In this document: piece after piece, positions 53,034 to 61,827 of the stretch
Numbering within the stretch: position 1 is the first letter of the stretch
Layout of the letters: each line of letters begins with the position of its first letter
NCBI RefSeq assembly: GCF_900102905.1
Contig: NZ_FNFV01000001.1
Coordinates: forward strand, 317,501-381,500
DNA from: Meinhardsimonia xiamenensis
GTDB lineage: Bacteria > Pseudomonadota > Alphaproteobacteria > Rhodobacterales > Rhodobacteraceae
Length of the DNA stretch: 64,000 bases
Direction: 5' to 3'
Notes under the pieces: model-generated
Databases searched by the model: none
Told to the model about the DNA's origin: nothing
Seen by the model: the letters and a program-made list of their open reading frames with translations, nothing else
Position numbers and translations under genes: made by a program

Positions 53034-53670
53034 AGCGGCTTAGAGATTGAACTTCACACAAGATGTTGTGCACGGGACGGAAGGAGCGCCTATGATGTGG
53101 GCTTGGCCCCAAGCGCTTGAGGGCGGCGAGGTGCTCGCGCGTGGGGTAGCCCGCGTTGCGTTCCCAGCCGTAGCCTGGGAAGTCGCGCGCGAGCTCCTTC
53201 ATGATCCTGTCGCGGGTCACCTTGGCGACGATGGAGGCGGCAGCGATGGACAGGCTCAGCGTATCACCACGCACGATTGGCCGGGCCGGGCAGGGCAGCT
53301 CGTCGGGCAGGCTGTTGCCGTCGATGAGCGCGAGATCGGGGGCGGGGCGGAGCGCCTCGAGCGCCCGGCGCATGGCGAGGTGGCTGGCCCGGAGGATGTT
53401 GAGCCGGTCGATCTCCTCGACGCTGGCTTCGCCGATGCCGATCTCCGCGGCCGCGCTCAGCAGGTCGAAAAGCCGCGCGCGATGGCGCGCGGTGAGCTGC
53501 TTTGAATCGTTGAGCCCCTCGGGGAGCGCCTGCGGCCGCAGGCGCACGGCCGCGGCGATCACCGGGCCGGCCAGCGGGCCACGGCCGGCCTCGTCCACCC
53601 CGGCTACCGAGGCGGCGCCGCGCGCGAAAGCCTCGCGCTCGAATGAAAGATCGGGCATGCTCTTCGCCAT
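53032..53670 (-). CDS. rnhB: Ribonuclease HII
   Basis: A 212-residue RNase H type 2 that removes ribonucleotides from DNA. Catalytic start 'VAGVDEAGRGPLAGPVIAAA' (Asp26, Glu27), 'LNDSKQLTARHR', 'LALIDGNSLP' and 'ASIVAKVTRDRIM' are all present. Starts at ATG 53670 (MAKSMPDL) or 53658 are both possible; the frame continues 12 codons further upstream. Its stop touches the GANTC cluster before ccrM; rnhB-ccrM is a conserved neighbourhood in Rhodobacterales. Confidence 0.95.
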
Positions 53671-53750
53671 GGGCGCAAGACAAGCCCGGCAGGCCGGCGG
53701 ATGCAATCGGCAATCCGCCGTTCAGTGCCCGCAGCGGGGGCCGGGCCGCC

Positions 53751-54092
53751 TCAGCAGCCGCCGCGGTGACGGTGGTGCCCGTGGTGGCGATGATGATGGT
53801 GATGGTGGGGGCGGTGCCCATGTACCCCACGACCGGGGTGGCGGTGCGGGATGCCGCGGCGATGCATCTCGCAATGGCGGGCCGGGCTCACAACGCGGGT
53901 TCGCTCAACCACCACCCCGTGACGGTGGCGTGCCTCGCTCTGCCGGTTTGCCGTGATGCCGGCCACGATCATGATCGCTCCGGCGGCGAGGAGGAAATTC
54001 TGCAGGTTGCGGTCGGCGTACGCGGGCGTGGCCGCGAAGCTCGAAAGGCCGAGTGCCGTGGCCGCGGCAAACCCGATGATCCTGTTGCGCAT
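53751..54092 (-). CDS. Small exported histidine-rich protein
   Basis: A 113-residue protein: signal peptide (about 1-26, 'GLSSFAATPAYADR'), a hydrophobic segment (about 33-47, 'FLLAAGAIMIVAGIT'), then a basic tail. Residues 91-110 contain 13 His, including six in a row (96-101), and two Cys lie at 74 and 113. Proteins of this form bind Zn, Ni, Cu or Co in the envelope, or simply have low-complexity tails; the family is unknown. Good start at ATG 54092 (GAAAGG box close by). Divergent from the next gene across 241 bases. Confidence 0.65.
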   Translation of the reverse strand: MRNRIIGFAAATALGLSSFAATPAYADRNLQNFLLAAGAIMIVAGITANRQSEARHRHGVVVERTRVVSPARHCEMHRRGIPHRHPGRGVHGHRPHHHHHHRHHGHHRHRGGC

Positions 54093-54227
54093 GGTTTCTT
54101 CCTTTCCCTTTCGTGGGCGTCGGGGCGCGGGCGGCCCCCGCTTCCGTGTCTGGTCGTCTTGCCCGAGGCGCCGGCAGTGCAGAGCGCCGCAGCGGTCGGG
54201 CCATGCGCATGTGGCGGGAGGAGGCGC

Positions 54228-54308
54228 CTGTCAGGCAATATCGCCGACCTGTCATCCGATAACGTCGCCGACGGGCGCCCGCGCAGGGCGTCTGTCATTG
54301 AATGACAG
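54228..54308 (+). promoter_or_regulatory. CTGTCA repeat array upstream of the 54.3 kb genes
   Basis: CTGTCA occurs at 54228, 54249 and 54292 and inverted at 54302-54308 (ATGACAG). The last two form CTGTCATTGAATGACAG, a perfect 8-base-arm palindrome (54292-54308), 25 bases before ATG 54334. Starts are 21 and 43 bases apart, near two and four turns of DNA, so bound proteins would share one face. An operator array for the nearby winged-helix regulator or another regulator is inferred. Confidence 0.5.
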
Positions 54309-54333
54309 GACGATTTGGCGCAACTCTGGAGCC

Positions 54334-54570
54334 ATGATGAAACCTCTCGTCCTCACGCTGACCCTCACGCTCGCGGCCGCGCCGGCGGCGGCGGGCTGCA
54401 AGGTGGAATACAAGGCCAAGCGCGACGATCCGCTTCGCCTCGAGTACGGCATCGTCGAAATCCCGCAGAGCGCCTGCACGCCCGAAGCGGCCCGCGAACA
54501 TGTCGAGAAACTGCTGGCCGGGCGCGGCTGGACCCTGCTCAAGATTCTCTCTGTTCGCAGCGAAGAGTGA
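54334..54570 (+). CDS. Small exported hypothetical protein
   Basis: A 78-residue product with a signal peptide (1-20, 'LTLTLAAAPAAAGC'), leaving a mature part of about 58 residues with two Cys (near 22 and 48) that may form a disulphide; 'ARKDDPLRLEYG'-like strand and 'AAREHVEKLLAGRGW' helix. The Cys after the signal region is preceded by 'AAG', so a lipobox cannot be ruled out. No family recognised. 12 bases before the membrane regulator gene, hence the same transcript. Confidence 0.6.
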   Translation: MMKPLVLTLTLTLAAAPAAAGCKVEYKAKRDDPLRLEYGIVEIPQSACTPEAAREHVEKLLAGRGWTLLKILSVRSEE

Positions 54571-54582
54571 GCGGAGGAACCC

Positions 54583-55287
54583 GTGCGCGCAAGCGATGCC
54601 AGCGCCACCGATGCACGCCGAACCGCCAGCCGCGTGGTGGCGTTCGGCATCCTTGGCATCGTGGCCATCCTCGCGGTGGCCGCGGCGCTGATCCTGCTCA
54701 ACCTGCCGGACGCCAATGCCTTCAATGACCGGGTGGAGCGCATCTTCGTCGAGAACGACGATCTGACCTCCGATGCCGAGATCAAGCTTCTCGAGATCCT
54801 CGCCCAGTCCGGCAGTACCTTCGCGGAGGTCATCGCCTCCTACCGGATCGTCATCTTCATCCTGCTGATCTTCTCCACCGCGCTTCTGATCGCTGCGCTC
54901 GTGTTTCTGGTGATGATCGTTGTGCTCAACCGTCGCGTGGAGGAGATCGAGCGCAGCGGCATTCAGGTCTCCTCGCTCATCATCAGCCGCGAGGAGCGCA
55001 AGGTCTATCTCAACAACATGGAGTTCACCCTCACCCCCGCCGCCATCGAGACGCTCGCCGTGCTCGCCGAGGCGCGGATGGATGAGGAGGTGCTCTCGGG
55101 TGCCGAGATCGAGGCGATGATCTCGGGACGCGACCCGTCCGAGTGCGAAGAGGCGTCGGGGGCCACGCGCATCAAGCGGCTGCGCGATTCGCTCGGCAAC
55201 CAGCTCGTGAGCGAGCTTCTGGTCAAGACCATCGCGCGCAAGGGCTACATGCTCGCCATCGACAAGGACGTGATCCGCATGGTCTGA
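54583..55287 (+). CDS. Membrane-anchored protein with C-terminal winged-helix DNA-binding domain
   Basis: A 234-residue protein. Two membrane helices (about 18-40 and 88-115) enclose an acidic loop of about 47 residues (41-87), so the loop is probably periplasmic with both ends cytoplasmic. Residues 132-226 look like an OmpR-type winged helix: 'VYLNNMEFTLTPAAIETLAVLAEA' (partly shown), 'GATRIKRLRDSLGNQL' and 'VKTIARKGYMLAI', matching the recognition helix and wing of Trans_reg_C domains. In ToxR/CadC the DNA-binding domain is N-terminal and a single helix follows; here the order is reversed. GTG start, 12 bases after the previous gene. Confidence 0.7.
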   Translation: MRASDASATDARRTASRVVAFGILGIVAILAVAAALILLNLPDANAFNDRVERIFVENDDLTSDAEIKLLEILAQSGSTFAEVIASYRIVIFILLIFSTALLIAALVFLVMIVVLNRRVEEIERSGIQVSSLIISREERKVYLNNMEFTLTPAAIETLAVLAEARMDEEVLSGAEIEAMISGRDPSECEEASGATRIKRLRDSLGNQLVSELLVKTIARKGYMLAIDKDVIRMV

Positions 55288-55370
55288 GCCTTCAGGGAGC
55301 CCTTGGCTTTCGCCGTCTCCGGCCGTAGCGTCCGGCGGCGGGGAAAGGACGGATCAGGGGAGGCTCGCGC

Positions 55371-56951
55371 ATGCGGGATTTTCAGCTTCCGGGGCGATCG
55401 CTCGTCTATGCCGGCAACGGGATGTGCGCCACCTCGCATCCCCTGGCCACGCAAACGGCTGTCTCGATTCTTCAGGCCGGCGGCAATGCGATGGATGCGG
55501 CCATTGCCGGGGCGGTGCTTCTGGGGCTGTGCGAGCCGCAGATGACCGGGCTCGGCGGCGACTGCTTCGTGCTCTTCACCCCGCCGGGGCAGGACAGGAT
55601 CATCGGGCTCAACGGCTCGGGGCGGGCGCCCGCGGGCCTTTCGGCGGCGGCGCTGCGCGCCGAGGGGCTCACCGCCATGCCCGACAACTCGCCCCATGCG
55701 GTGACCATCCCCGGCGCGGTGGATGCCTTCTGCCGGCTCAGCACCGACTGGGGGCGCCTGGGCCTTGACCGCATTCTCGAGCCCGCCATCCACTATGCCG
55801 AGGAGGGTGTGCCGGTGGCCCCGCGCGTGGCGTTCGACTGGGCCGAGGCGCAGGGGCGGCTGCAGGGTGTGGCGCGGGAGTTCTACCTGCCGGACGGCCG
55901 CGTGCCGCAGCTGGGCGAGCGCTTTTGCCACCCCCGGCAGGCGGAAGTCCTGCGCCGCATTGCCCGCGAGGGGCGCGACGGCTTCTACACCGGCGAGGTC
56001 GCCGAGGACATGGTCGCGGCGCTGCGCGCGGCAGGGGGCACGCATACGCTGGAGGATTTCGCCGCCACCGCCTGCGATTACACCGAGCCGGTGCGCGGCG
56101 ATTATCGCGGTGTCGAGCTTGTCGAGCATCCGCCAAACGGGCAGGGGGCGGCAGCGATCCTGATGGCGCGGATCATGGCCGAGTTCGACCTTGCCAGCCT
56201 CGACCCGCTCGGCGCGGAGCGCGCCCATCTGGAGGCGGAGGCGGCGAAACTCGCCTATGATGCGCGCAACCGCTTCATCGCCGACCCGGCGCACATGCGG
56301 CGGCTCGATCACCTGCTGTCACCGGACACGGCGAAAAGGCTGGCCGCACTCATCGACCCCGGCCGCGCCATGGCCGACCCCGCGGCGCTTTCGGAGTCGG
56401 TGCACAGGGAGACGATCTACATCACCGTGGTCGATCGTGACCTGATGGTGGTCTCGCTCATCTACTCGATCTTCCACAGCTTCGGCTCGGGGATTGCCTC
56501 GCCGCGCTTCGGCATCCTGTTTCACAACCGCGGCGCGGGCTTCAACCTGATCGAGGGCCACCCCAACGAGGCGGCGGGCGGCAAGCGACCGATGCACACG
56601 ATCATCCCGGGCATGATCGCCCGCGACGGCCGGCCCGAGATCGCCTTCGGCGTGATGGGCGGGGCCTATCAGGCCAACGGCCACGTGCGCTTTCTGACCA
56701 ATCTTGTCGATTACGGCTTGGACCTGCAGGAGGCCATCGACGCGCCACGCAGCTTCTTCGATGCCGGCGAGCTGCAGGTGGAGCGGGGGTACCCGGAGGC
56801 GGTGCGGCAGAAGCTGGCCGCGCTGGGCCATCGCGTGACGATCCCGAGCACGCCCATCGGCGGGGCGCAGGCGATTCGCATTCGCCGCGATCTGGGCGTG
56901 CTCGAAGGCGCTTCGGACCCGCGCAAGGACGGCTGCGCGCTCGGCTACTGA
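55371..56951 (+). CDS. Gamma-glutamyltransferase family protein
   Basis: A 526-residue N-terminal nucleophile hydrolase made as a precursor that cuts itself. The cleavage/nucleophile Thr lies in 'HRETIYITVVDRDLMVVS', where classical enzymes have 'TTHxSVVDxxGN'; the second Thr and His are replaced. 'IFHSFGSGI' and 'GGKRPMHTIIPGMI' are kept. This is a divergent GGT subgroup common in Alphaproteobacteria; the substrate may differ from glutathione. No signal peptide is evident, so it may be cytoplasmic. 83 bases after the membrane regulator gene. Confidence 0.85.
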   Translation: MRDFQLPGRSLVYAGNGMCATSHPLATQTAVSILQAGGNAMDAAIAGAVLLGLCEPQMTGLGGDCFVLFTPPGQDRIIGLNGSGRAPAGLSAAALRAEGLTAMPDNSPHAVTIPGAVDAFCRLSTDWGRLGLDRILEPAIHYAEEGVPVAPRVAFDWAEAQGRLQGVAREFYLPDGRVPQLGERFCHPRQAEVLRRIAREGRDGFYTGEVAEDMVAALRAAGGTHTLEDFAATACDYTEPVRGDYRGVELVEHPPNGQGAAAILMARIMAEFDLASLDPLGAERAHLEAEAAKLAYDARNRFIADPAHMRRLDHLLSPDTAKRLAALIDPGRAMADPAALSESVHRETIYITVVDRDLMVVSLIYSIFHSFGSGIASPRFGILFHNRGAGFNLIEGHPNEAAGGKRPMHTIIPGMIARDGRPEIAFGVMGGAYQANGHVRFLTNLVDYGLDLQEAIDAPRSFFDAGELQVERGYPEAVRQKLAALGHRVTIPSTPIGGAQAIRIRRDLGVLEGASDPRKDGCALGY

Positions 56952-56977
56952 GCGCGCCGCCACGCCTTTACCGCGGC

Positions 56978-57304
56978 TCAGTTCAGCTGGAAGTGCAGGG
57001 GATAATGGCCGTCCTCGAACTCGCCGAAAAGCTCGACCAGATCGGGGTGATCGACCGGCTCGCCGGAATAGTCGGGCTCGAGGTTCTGCTCCGAGACGTA
57101 GGCCACGTAATAGCTGTGCTCGTTCTCGGCCAGAAGGTGATAGAAGGGCTGATCCTTCCGCGGCCGGCTTTCCTCGGGGATGGCCTGATACCACTCCTCG
57201 GTGTTCGAGAACATCGCATCCACGTCAAACACCACGCCGCGGAACGGGTGCTTGCGGTGTCTGACCACCTGGCCGAGGTGGTATTTCGCTCTTGCTTTCA
57301 GCAT
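56978..57304 (-). CDS. hspQ: Heat shock protein HspQ
   Basis: A 108-residue protein of the HspQ/YccV hemimethylated-DNA-binding family: 'YHLGQVVRHRKHPFRGVVFDVD', 'WYQAIPEESRPRKDQPFYHLL' (partly shown) and 'YVAYVSEQNLEPDYSGEPVDHP'. HspQ is a substrate and specificity enhancer of Lon protease and inhibits DnaA-type initiation by hemimethylated-DNA binding in enterobacteria. Convergent with ggt (26 bases) and divergent from the transglycosylase (209 bases); I did not find a clear heat-shock promoter. Confidence 0.93.
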   Translation of the reverse strand: MLKARAKYHLGQVVRHRKHPFRGVVFDVDAMFSNTEEWYQAIPEESRPRKDQPFYHLLAENEHSYYVAYVSEQNLEPDYSGEPVDHPDLVELFGEFEDGHYPLHFQLN

Positions 57305-57513
57305 CGTCGTGTCGTGCCCCCTGTCACGCGAGTTCTATCTGCCGGCAGGGGGGCTTGTCCACCGGACGATGGGCCCGTCGCGGGAAACACTCTGTGAAGC
57401 GCGGCGAATCACCGGCAAGCCCGGCCCCTTGCCGCGCCCGGCGCCGCAGAATGCTTTCGCCATGGGCGGGAATCGGCTATGCTCCCGCAAAACCATAAAG
57501 ACGCGAGGGGCAG

Positions 57514-58095
57514 ATGAGCAGACTGTTCCGCGCGCTGATCCTTCTGGTCTTCCTCGCCTCCTGCGGCGGCGGAAACGGCAGCGCGCCAAGAAACCTTGAT
57601 GACGCCTGTGCCATCGCTCGCGAGCGGCCCGATTTCATGCGCGCATTCGCCCGCACCGAAAGACGCTGGGGCGTGCCCACGCATGTGCAGATGGCGGTGA
57701 TTCATCAGGAGTCGAAGTTCAGGTCCGATGCGCGCACGCCTCGGCAGTATGTGCTGGGCGTGATCCCGATGGGGCGGCAATCCTCCGCCTATGGCTACGC
57801 GCAGGCGCTGGACGGCACATGGGACGACTACCGGCGCCGGGCCGGCCGTTTCGGGGCGCGGCGGGACAACATCCGTGACGCGACCGATTTCATGGGCTGG
57901 TACATGAATGAAGCGCGCTCGCGCGCAGGAATTCCGCTGTGGGATGCGCGCAACCAGTATCTTGCCTACCACGAGGGGATCACGGGCTACCTGCGTGGCA
58001 GCCACCGCCAGAAGGCGTGGCTGATGCAGATAGCCGACAGCGTGGATCAGCGCGCGCGGATGTACCAGTTGCAACTGGCAAGCTGCCGCCGCTGA
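57514..58095 (+). CDS. Lytic transglycosylase-like lipoprotein
   Basis: A 193-residue protein with lipobox Cys17 ('VFLASC') and a transglycosylase SLT domain. Catalytic Glu66 lies in 'VIHQESKFRSDA'; 'SAYGYAQALDGTWDDY' is the conserved second motif, and 'YLAYHEGITGYLRG' the third. It cleaves peptidoglycan glycan strands at the outer membrane. The stop codon forms part of a hairpin shared with lolA. Promoter region of 209 bases is shared with hspQ. Confidence 0.9.
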   Translation: MSRLFRALILLVFLASCGGGNGSAPRNLDDACAIARERPDFMRAFARTERRWGVPTHVQMAVIHQESKFRSDARTPRQYVLGVIPMGRQSSAYGYAQALDGTWDDYRRRAGRFGARRDNIRDATDFMGWYMNEARSRAGIPLWDARNQYLAYHEGITGYLRGSHRQKAWLMQIADSVDQRARMYQLQLASCRR

Positions 58096-58111
58096 GCCGG
58101 CGGCGGCTCAG
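58092..58111. terminator. Bidirectional hairpin joining the stop codons of two convergent genes
   Basis: TGAGCCG (58093-58099) and CGGCTCA (58104-58110) are exact inverse complements with a GCGG loop, and flanking C-G adds one pair. The TGA of the transglycosylase and the TGA of lolA on the other strand are the outer ends. No T-run, but the stem may slow polymerase from both sides. Confidence 0.45.
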
Positions 58112-58713
58112 AACCCGCGCTCTTCCATCGCCCACTGGATCGAGAACAGCCCGGCCGGCAGGGTTTCCGTGCGCTCGAGCCCGCCGAGGATCACGGTCGT
58201 GCGGCTGCCGTCGGCATTGGTGATGATCCACTGGCGCAGCTCCACCGGCGGGCCGGTGAAGACGAGCTCGATGGTGCCGAGCTCGGGGTGTTCGGGATCC
58301 TGCGCGACCACCGAGGTGGTGGTGCCGTCGGAGCGATGCGCAACCACCATGCGCGCGCGCTCAAGGTCGATGTTGCGCCCGAGGATGAGCTTCAGCGGCG
58401 TGCGCGCAAGCGGGTACTGCTCGGGGGGCGTGTTCGACTTGGCATCGAAGATCGCCACCGTCCCGCCCCCGGCAATCACGAGCGCGGCATTGGGCGGATC
58501 ATACTCGAAGCGCGCCCGCCCCGGACGGTGCAGATAGAGCGTGCCGGTGGAGATCATCCCGTCGTCGTCGATCTGGGTGAATCCGGCCTTTGCCGCCGTC
58601 AGCCCGTTGAGATAGGCGGAGATCTCGCCAAGGCTGAGCGGCGCCGCCGCCGCCGGGGCGGCAACCGCGAAGGCGGCGAGGGAGGCAAGAAGGCTTCTGC
58701 GCGTCGTCATCAT
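58108..58713 (-). CDS. lolA: Outer-membrane lipoprotein carrier protein LolA
   Basis: A 201-residue periplasmic chaperone that carries lipoproteins from LolCDE to the outer membrane. Signal peptide with a Tat-like start 'TTRRSLLASLAAFAVAAPAAAA', then 'AGFTQIDDDGMISTGTLYLHRPGRARFEYDPP' (partly shown) and 'WIITNADGSRTTVILGGLE'. Adjacent ATG codons at 58713 and 58710 are both possible. Follows ftsK, the usual partner, 95 bases downstream. Confidence 0.93.
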   Translation of the reverse strand: MMTTRRSLLASLAAFAVAAPAAAAPLSLGEISAYLNGLTAAKAGFTQIDDDGMISTGTLYLHRPGRARFEYDPPNAALVIAGGGTVAIFDAKSNTPPEQYPLARTPLKLILGRNIDLERARMVVAHRSDGTTTSVVAQDPEHPELGTIELVFTGPPVELRQWIITNADGSRTTVILGGLERTETLPAGLFSIQWAMEERGF

Positions 58714-58808
58714 GGACCTCACATAGGGCGCCCGGCGCCCTTCTGCAGCCCCCTTCCGCTCACGGATGCGCGAGGATGGCGGGGTTTCGCCACCGCCACC
58801 CCGCCGGC

Positions 58809-61800
58809 CTATTGCGGCTCGGGCACCAGCACTTCACGCTTGCCGACATGGTTGGCGGGGCTGACAACGCCCTGTTCCTCCATCTGTTCCACCAGCCGCG
58901 CGGCCTTGTTGTAGCCGATGGCCAGCTTGCGTTGGATGTAGGAGGTGGAGCATTTGCGGTCGCGAATGACGATCTGCACCGCCTGGTCGTAGAGGGCGTC
59001 ATCGGAGTTGGTGTTGCCGCCAAGGCCGAGGACGAGGTCGATGTCGCTTTCCTTCTCCTCGTCAGGGCCTTCGACGACACCGCCCACATATTCGGGCGGG
59101 CCATAGCTCTTGAGGTAGTTGACAACCTCCTCGACCTCCTCGTCGGAAACGAAGGGACCATGCACGCGCATGATGCGCGCTCCACCGGCCATGTAGAGCA
59201 TGTCGCCCTGACCCAGAAGCTGCTCGGCCCCCTGCTCGCCGAGGATGGTGCGGCTGTCGACCTTGGAGGTGACCTGAAACGAGATGCGGGTGGGGAAGTT
59301 GGCCTTGATGGTGCCGGTGATGACATCCACCGAAGGCCGCTGCGTGGCCATGATGAGGTGAATGCCGGAGGCCCGCGCCATTTGTGCCAGCCGCTGGATG
59401 CAGGCCTCGATCTCCTTGCCCGCCACCATCATCAGGTCCGCCATCTCGTCGACGATGACGACGATGTAGGGCAGGGTCTCCGGCGCGAACTCCTCGGTCT
59501 CGAAGACGGGCTCGCCGGTTTCCTCGTCAAAGCCCGTCTGGACGGTGCGCGAGAACATCTCGCCGCGCGCCAGGGCATCGCGCACGCGGGCATTGTAGCC
59601 CTCGATGTTGCGCACGCCCATCTTCGACATCTTGCGGTAGCGGTCCTCCATCTCGCCCACCACCCACTTCAGCGCCACCACCGCCTTCTTCGGGTCGGTG
59701 ACCACGGGGGAGAGCAGATGCGGGATGCCGTCGTAGACCGAGAGCTCGAGCATCTTCGGGTCGATCATGATCAGCCGGCACTCCTCGGGCGAGAGCTTGT
59801 AGAGGAGCGACAGGATCATGGTGTTGATCGCCACCGACTTGCCCGAGCCGGTGGTGCCGGCGATCAGGAGGTGCGGCATCTTGGCGAGGTTGGCCACCAC
59901 CGGATCGCCGCCGATGTCCTTGCCGAGCGCCAGCGGCAGGCGCATGTGGCTGTCGCCGAAGTCGCGGCTGGCGAGGATCTCGCGCAGCACCACTTTCTCG
60001 CGGTTCACGTTCGGCAGCTCGATGCCGATGACGCTGCGCCCCGGCACGGTGGAGACGCGCGCCGACAGCGCCGACATCGAGCGGGCGATGTCATCGGCCA
60101 GCCCGATCACGCGGGAGGCCTTCAGCCCCGGTGCGGGCTCGAGCTCGTACATCGTCACCACCGGGCCGGGGCGGACGGTGACGATCTCGCCCTTCACGCC
60201 GTAATCCTCGAGCACGTTCTCCAGCATGCGGGCGTTTTCCTCCAGCGCCTCGTCGGAGAGGTGATGGCGCGGGATCTCCGCCGGGTCGGTCAGCAGCGAC
60301 AGCGGCGGCGGCTCGTAGGCCGGCGGCGGGGTTTCCTCGAGCGGCAGCCCCGGCTGGGCTTCGGCCATGGCGCGGCGCGAGGGGGCGGGCGCCTTGCGCG
60401 GCGTGTGCTGCACCACGGGGCGCGTCTGCGGCGCAGGGGCGGCGCGCGGGGGCGCCGCGGCGTTCACGGCGTCCCGACGCGCACCGGGCTCCGCCGGCCC
60501 GTGAGCGGCCCCTTGAACGGTCCCTTGCGCGGCGCACGACGCGGGCCGAGCTGCGGCGGCGAGGGTGTCAAGCTGCTCCAGATCCTGCTCGTCCTCGACC
60601 ACGGCGAAGCCGGCGACCTCGTCGTCGCCCTTGCGCACGAGCGGCGTTGACGTCCGGCTGACGGGCGGCTCGCTGCGGGGCTCGATCGTCATCGCCTGAC
60701 GCTGGCGCACCCGGCTGCGGATCACGTCGGCGATCTTGGCGCGGATGCGCTCCTCGCCCGAAAGCTCGGGCTCCCCGGGCGCCGCGGCGGGCGGCTCGGG
60801 GGTCTCGGGCACTGTCCCGGCGCGTTTCATCAGCCCCGGCAGGCGAAGTTTCAGCGGTCCGCGCAGCTGAGTTTCGGCGTCCGCAGCGGACTGCGCCGGC
60901 GCGGGTTGCGGCGCCGATCGCATCGGGTCGGGCTCCTGGCCGCGGCGGGCGGCAAGCGGAGGCTCGGCCCTCGCCGTGCGGCTGGTGCGCGGGGCTTCGG
61001 TTGCTTCGCGCGAGGATGCGGCCACGCGCGGGCCGGCCGCAGCGGCCGCGGTCGCATGCGCGGTGGCGGTGGTGGGTTCGGGCATGGGCCGGTCGGCCGC
61101 GGAGTCGCGGGCGCGCGCCCGGCGCTCGAGCGCCGCCGCCGCCAGTCGCCCGGTTGCGCCGAGCGCGGCGGCGAGAAACGCCACGATCCCGGCATAGGCG
61201 AGCACGGTGCCGCGGGCCATGAAGGCGAGAAGGCGGCGCAACTCGCCCGGCGTCATCCCGATCACGAAGGCATTGACCGCAACCGCCGCGCCGGCAGCGA
61301 CGAGCGCGGCCATCCGCACTCCGAAGTCGAGGTCGACCGGCATCAGCCCGAGGATGGCGCCCAGCACGGTATCGCCGAAAAGTCCTCCGAGGCCAAAGGA
61401 ATGGCTCCACGACGGTGGCGGGGTGAGCGAGGCCGCGAAGACCGAGACCACCGCCACCGCGATCGGCGTGAACACCGTGCGGCCGAGCGCCCGTTCTGCT
61501 CCGATGTGCAGCACGCAGCGCAGTCCCCAGGCGATGGCAGTGGCGGCGAGCGCCCATGCGCCGTGACCAACCACGATCATCAGCGGCGCGGCGATGGAGG
61601 CGCCGAGCAGGCCGAGCGCGTTCTGTGTCGGCCCGTCGCCGACCGAGAGCCAGCTCGGGTCTTCGGGACTGTAGGTGGCCAGCATGGCAGCCAGCGCGCC
61701 GCCCAACGCGATCAGGAAAAGGCCGAGAAGCTCCGCGGCGCGCCTTTCGATGACGGCCTGCGTGTGGGGGTCGAACAGCGGTTCACGTTGCCTCGCCTGA

Positions 61801-61811
61801 TAGGATGCCAT
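58809..61811 (-). CDS. ftsK: DNA translocase FtsK
   Basis: A 1000-residue division protein that moves DNA toward dif sites at the septum. N-terminal membrane domain (about 1-200, four to five helices), a long Pro/Ala/Glu-rich linker (about 225-480), then the motor: Walker A 'GTTGSGKS' (652-659), Walker B '[12 protein letters not shown]', and a C-terminal gamma winged-helix ('[24 protein letters not shown]', partly shown) for KOPS sequences. ATG 61811 is chosen as it gives the usual N terminus. It is 16 bases after the aminotransferase gene. Confidence 0.95.
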   Translation of the reverse strand: MASYQARQREPLFDPHTQAVIERRAAELLGLFLIALGGALAAMLATYSPEDPSWLSVGDGPTQNALGLLGASIAAPLMIVVGHGAWALAATAIAWGLRCVLHIGAERALGRTVFTPIAVAVVSVFAASLTPPPSWSHSFGLGGLFGDTVLGAILGLMPVDLDFGVRMAALVAAGAAVAVNAFVIGMTPGELRRLLAFMARGTVLAYAGIVAFLAAALGATGRLAAAALERRARARDSAADRPMPEPTTATAHATAAAAAGPRVAASSREATEAPRTSRTARAEPPLAARRGQEPDPMRSAPQPAPAQSAADAETQLRGPLKLRLPGLMKRAGTVPETPEPPAAAPGEPELSGEERIRAKIADVIRSRVRQRQAMTIEPRSEPPVSRTSTPLVRKGDDEVAGFAVVEDEQDLEQLDTLAAAARPASCAAQGTVQGAAHGPAEPGARRDAVNAAAPPRAAPAPQTRPVVQHTPRKAPAPSRRAMAEAQPGLPLEETPPPAYEPPPLSLLTDPAEIPRHHLSDEALEENARMLENVLEDYGVKGEIVTVRPGPVVTMYELEPAPGLKASRVIGLADDIARSMSALSARVSTVPGRSVIGIELPNVNREKVVLREILASRDFGDSHMRLPLALGKDIGGDPVVANLAKMPHLLIAGTTGSGKSVAINTMILSLLYKLSPEECRLIMIDPKMLELSVYDGIPHLLSPVVTDPKKAVVALKWVVGEMEDRYRKMSKMGVRNIEGYNARVRDALARGEMFSRTVQTGFDEETGEPVFETEEFAPETLPYIVVIVDEMADLMMVAGKEIEACIQRLAQMARASGIHLIMATQRPSVDVITGTIKANFPTRISFQVTSKVDSRTILGEQGAEQLLGQGDMLYMAGGARIMRVHGPFVSDEEVEEVVNYLKSYGPPEYVGGVVEGPDEEKESDIDLVLGLGGNTNSDDALYDQAVQIVIRDRKCSTSYIQRKLAIGYNKAARLVEQMEEQGVVSPANHVGKREVLVPEPQ

Positions 61812-61827
61812 CTGCTCCAGCCCTCGT

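Noticed and set aside
57305-57513. Heat-shock sigma-32 promoter for hspQ
   Set aside because: I looked for CTTGAA/CCCCAT-like boxes at 13-15 spacing on the minus strand and found no convincing pair.
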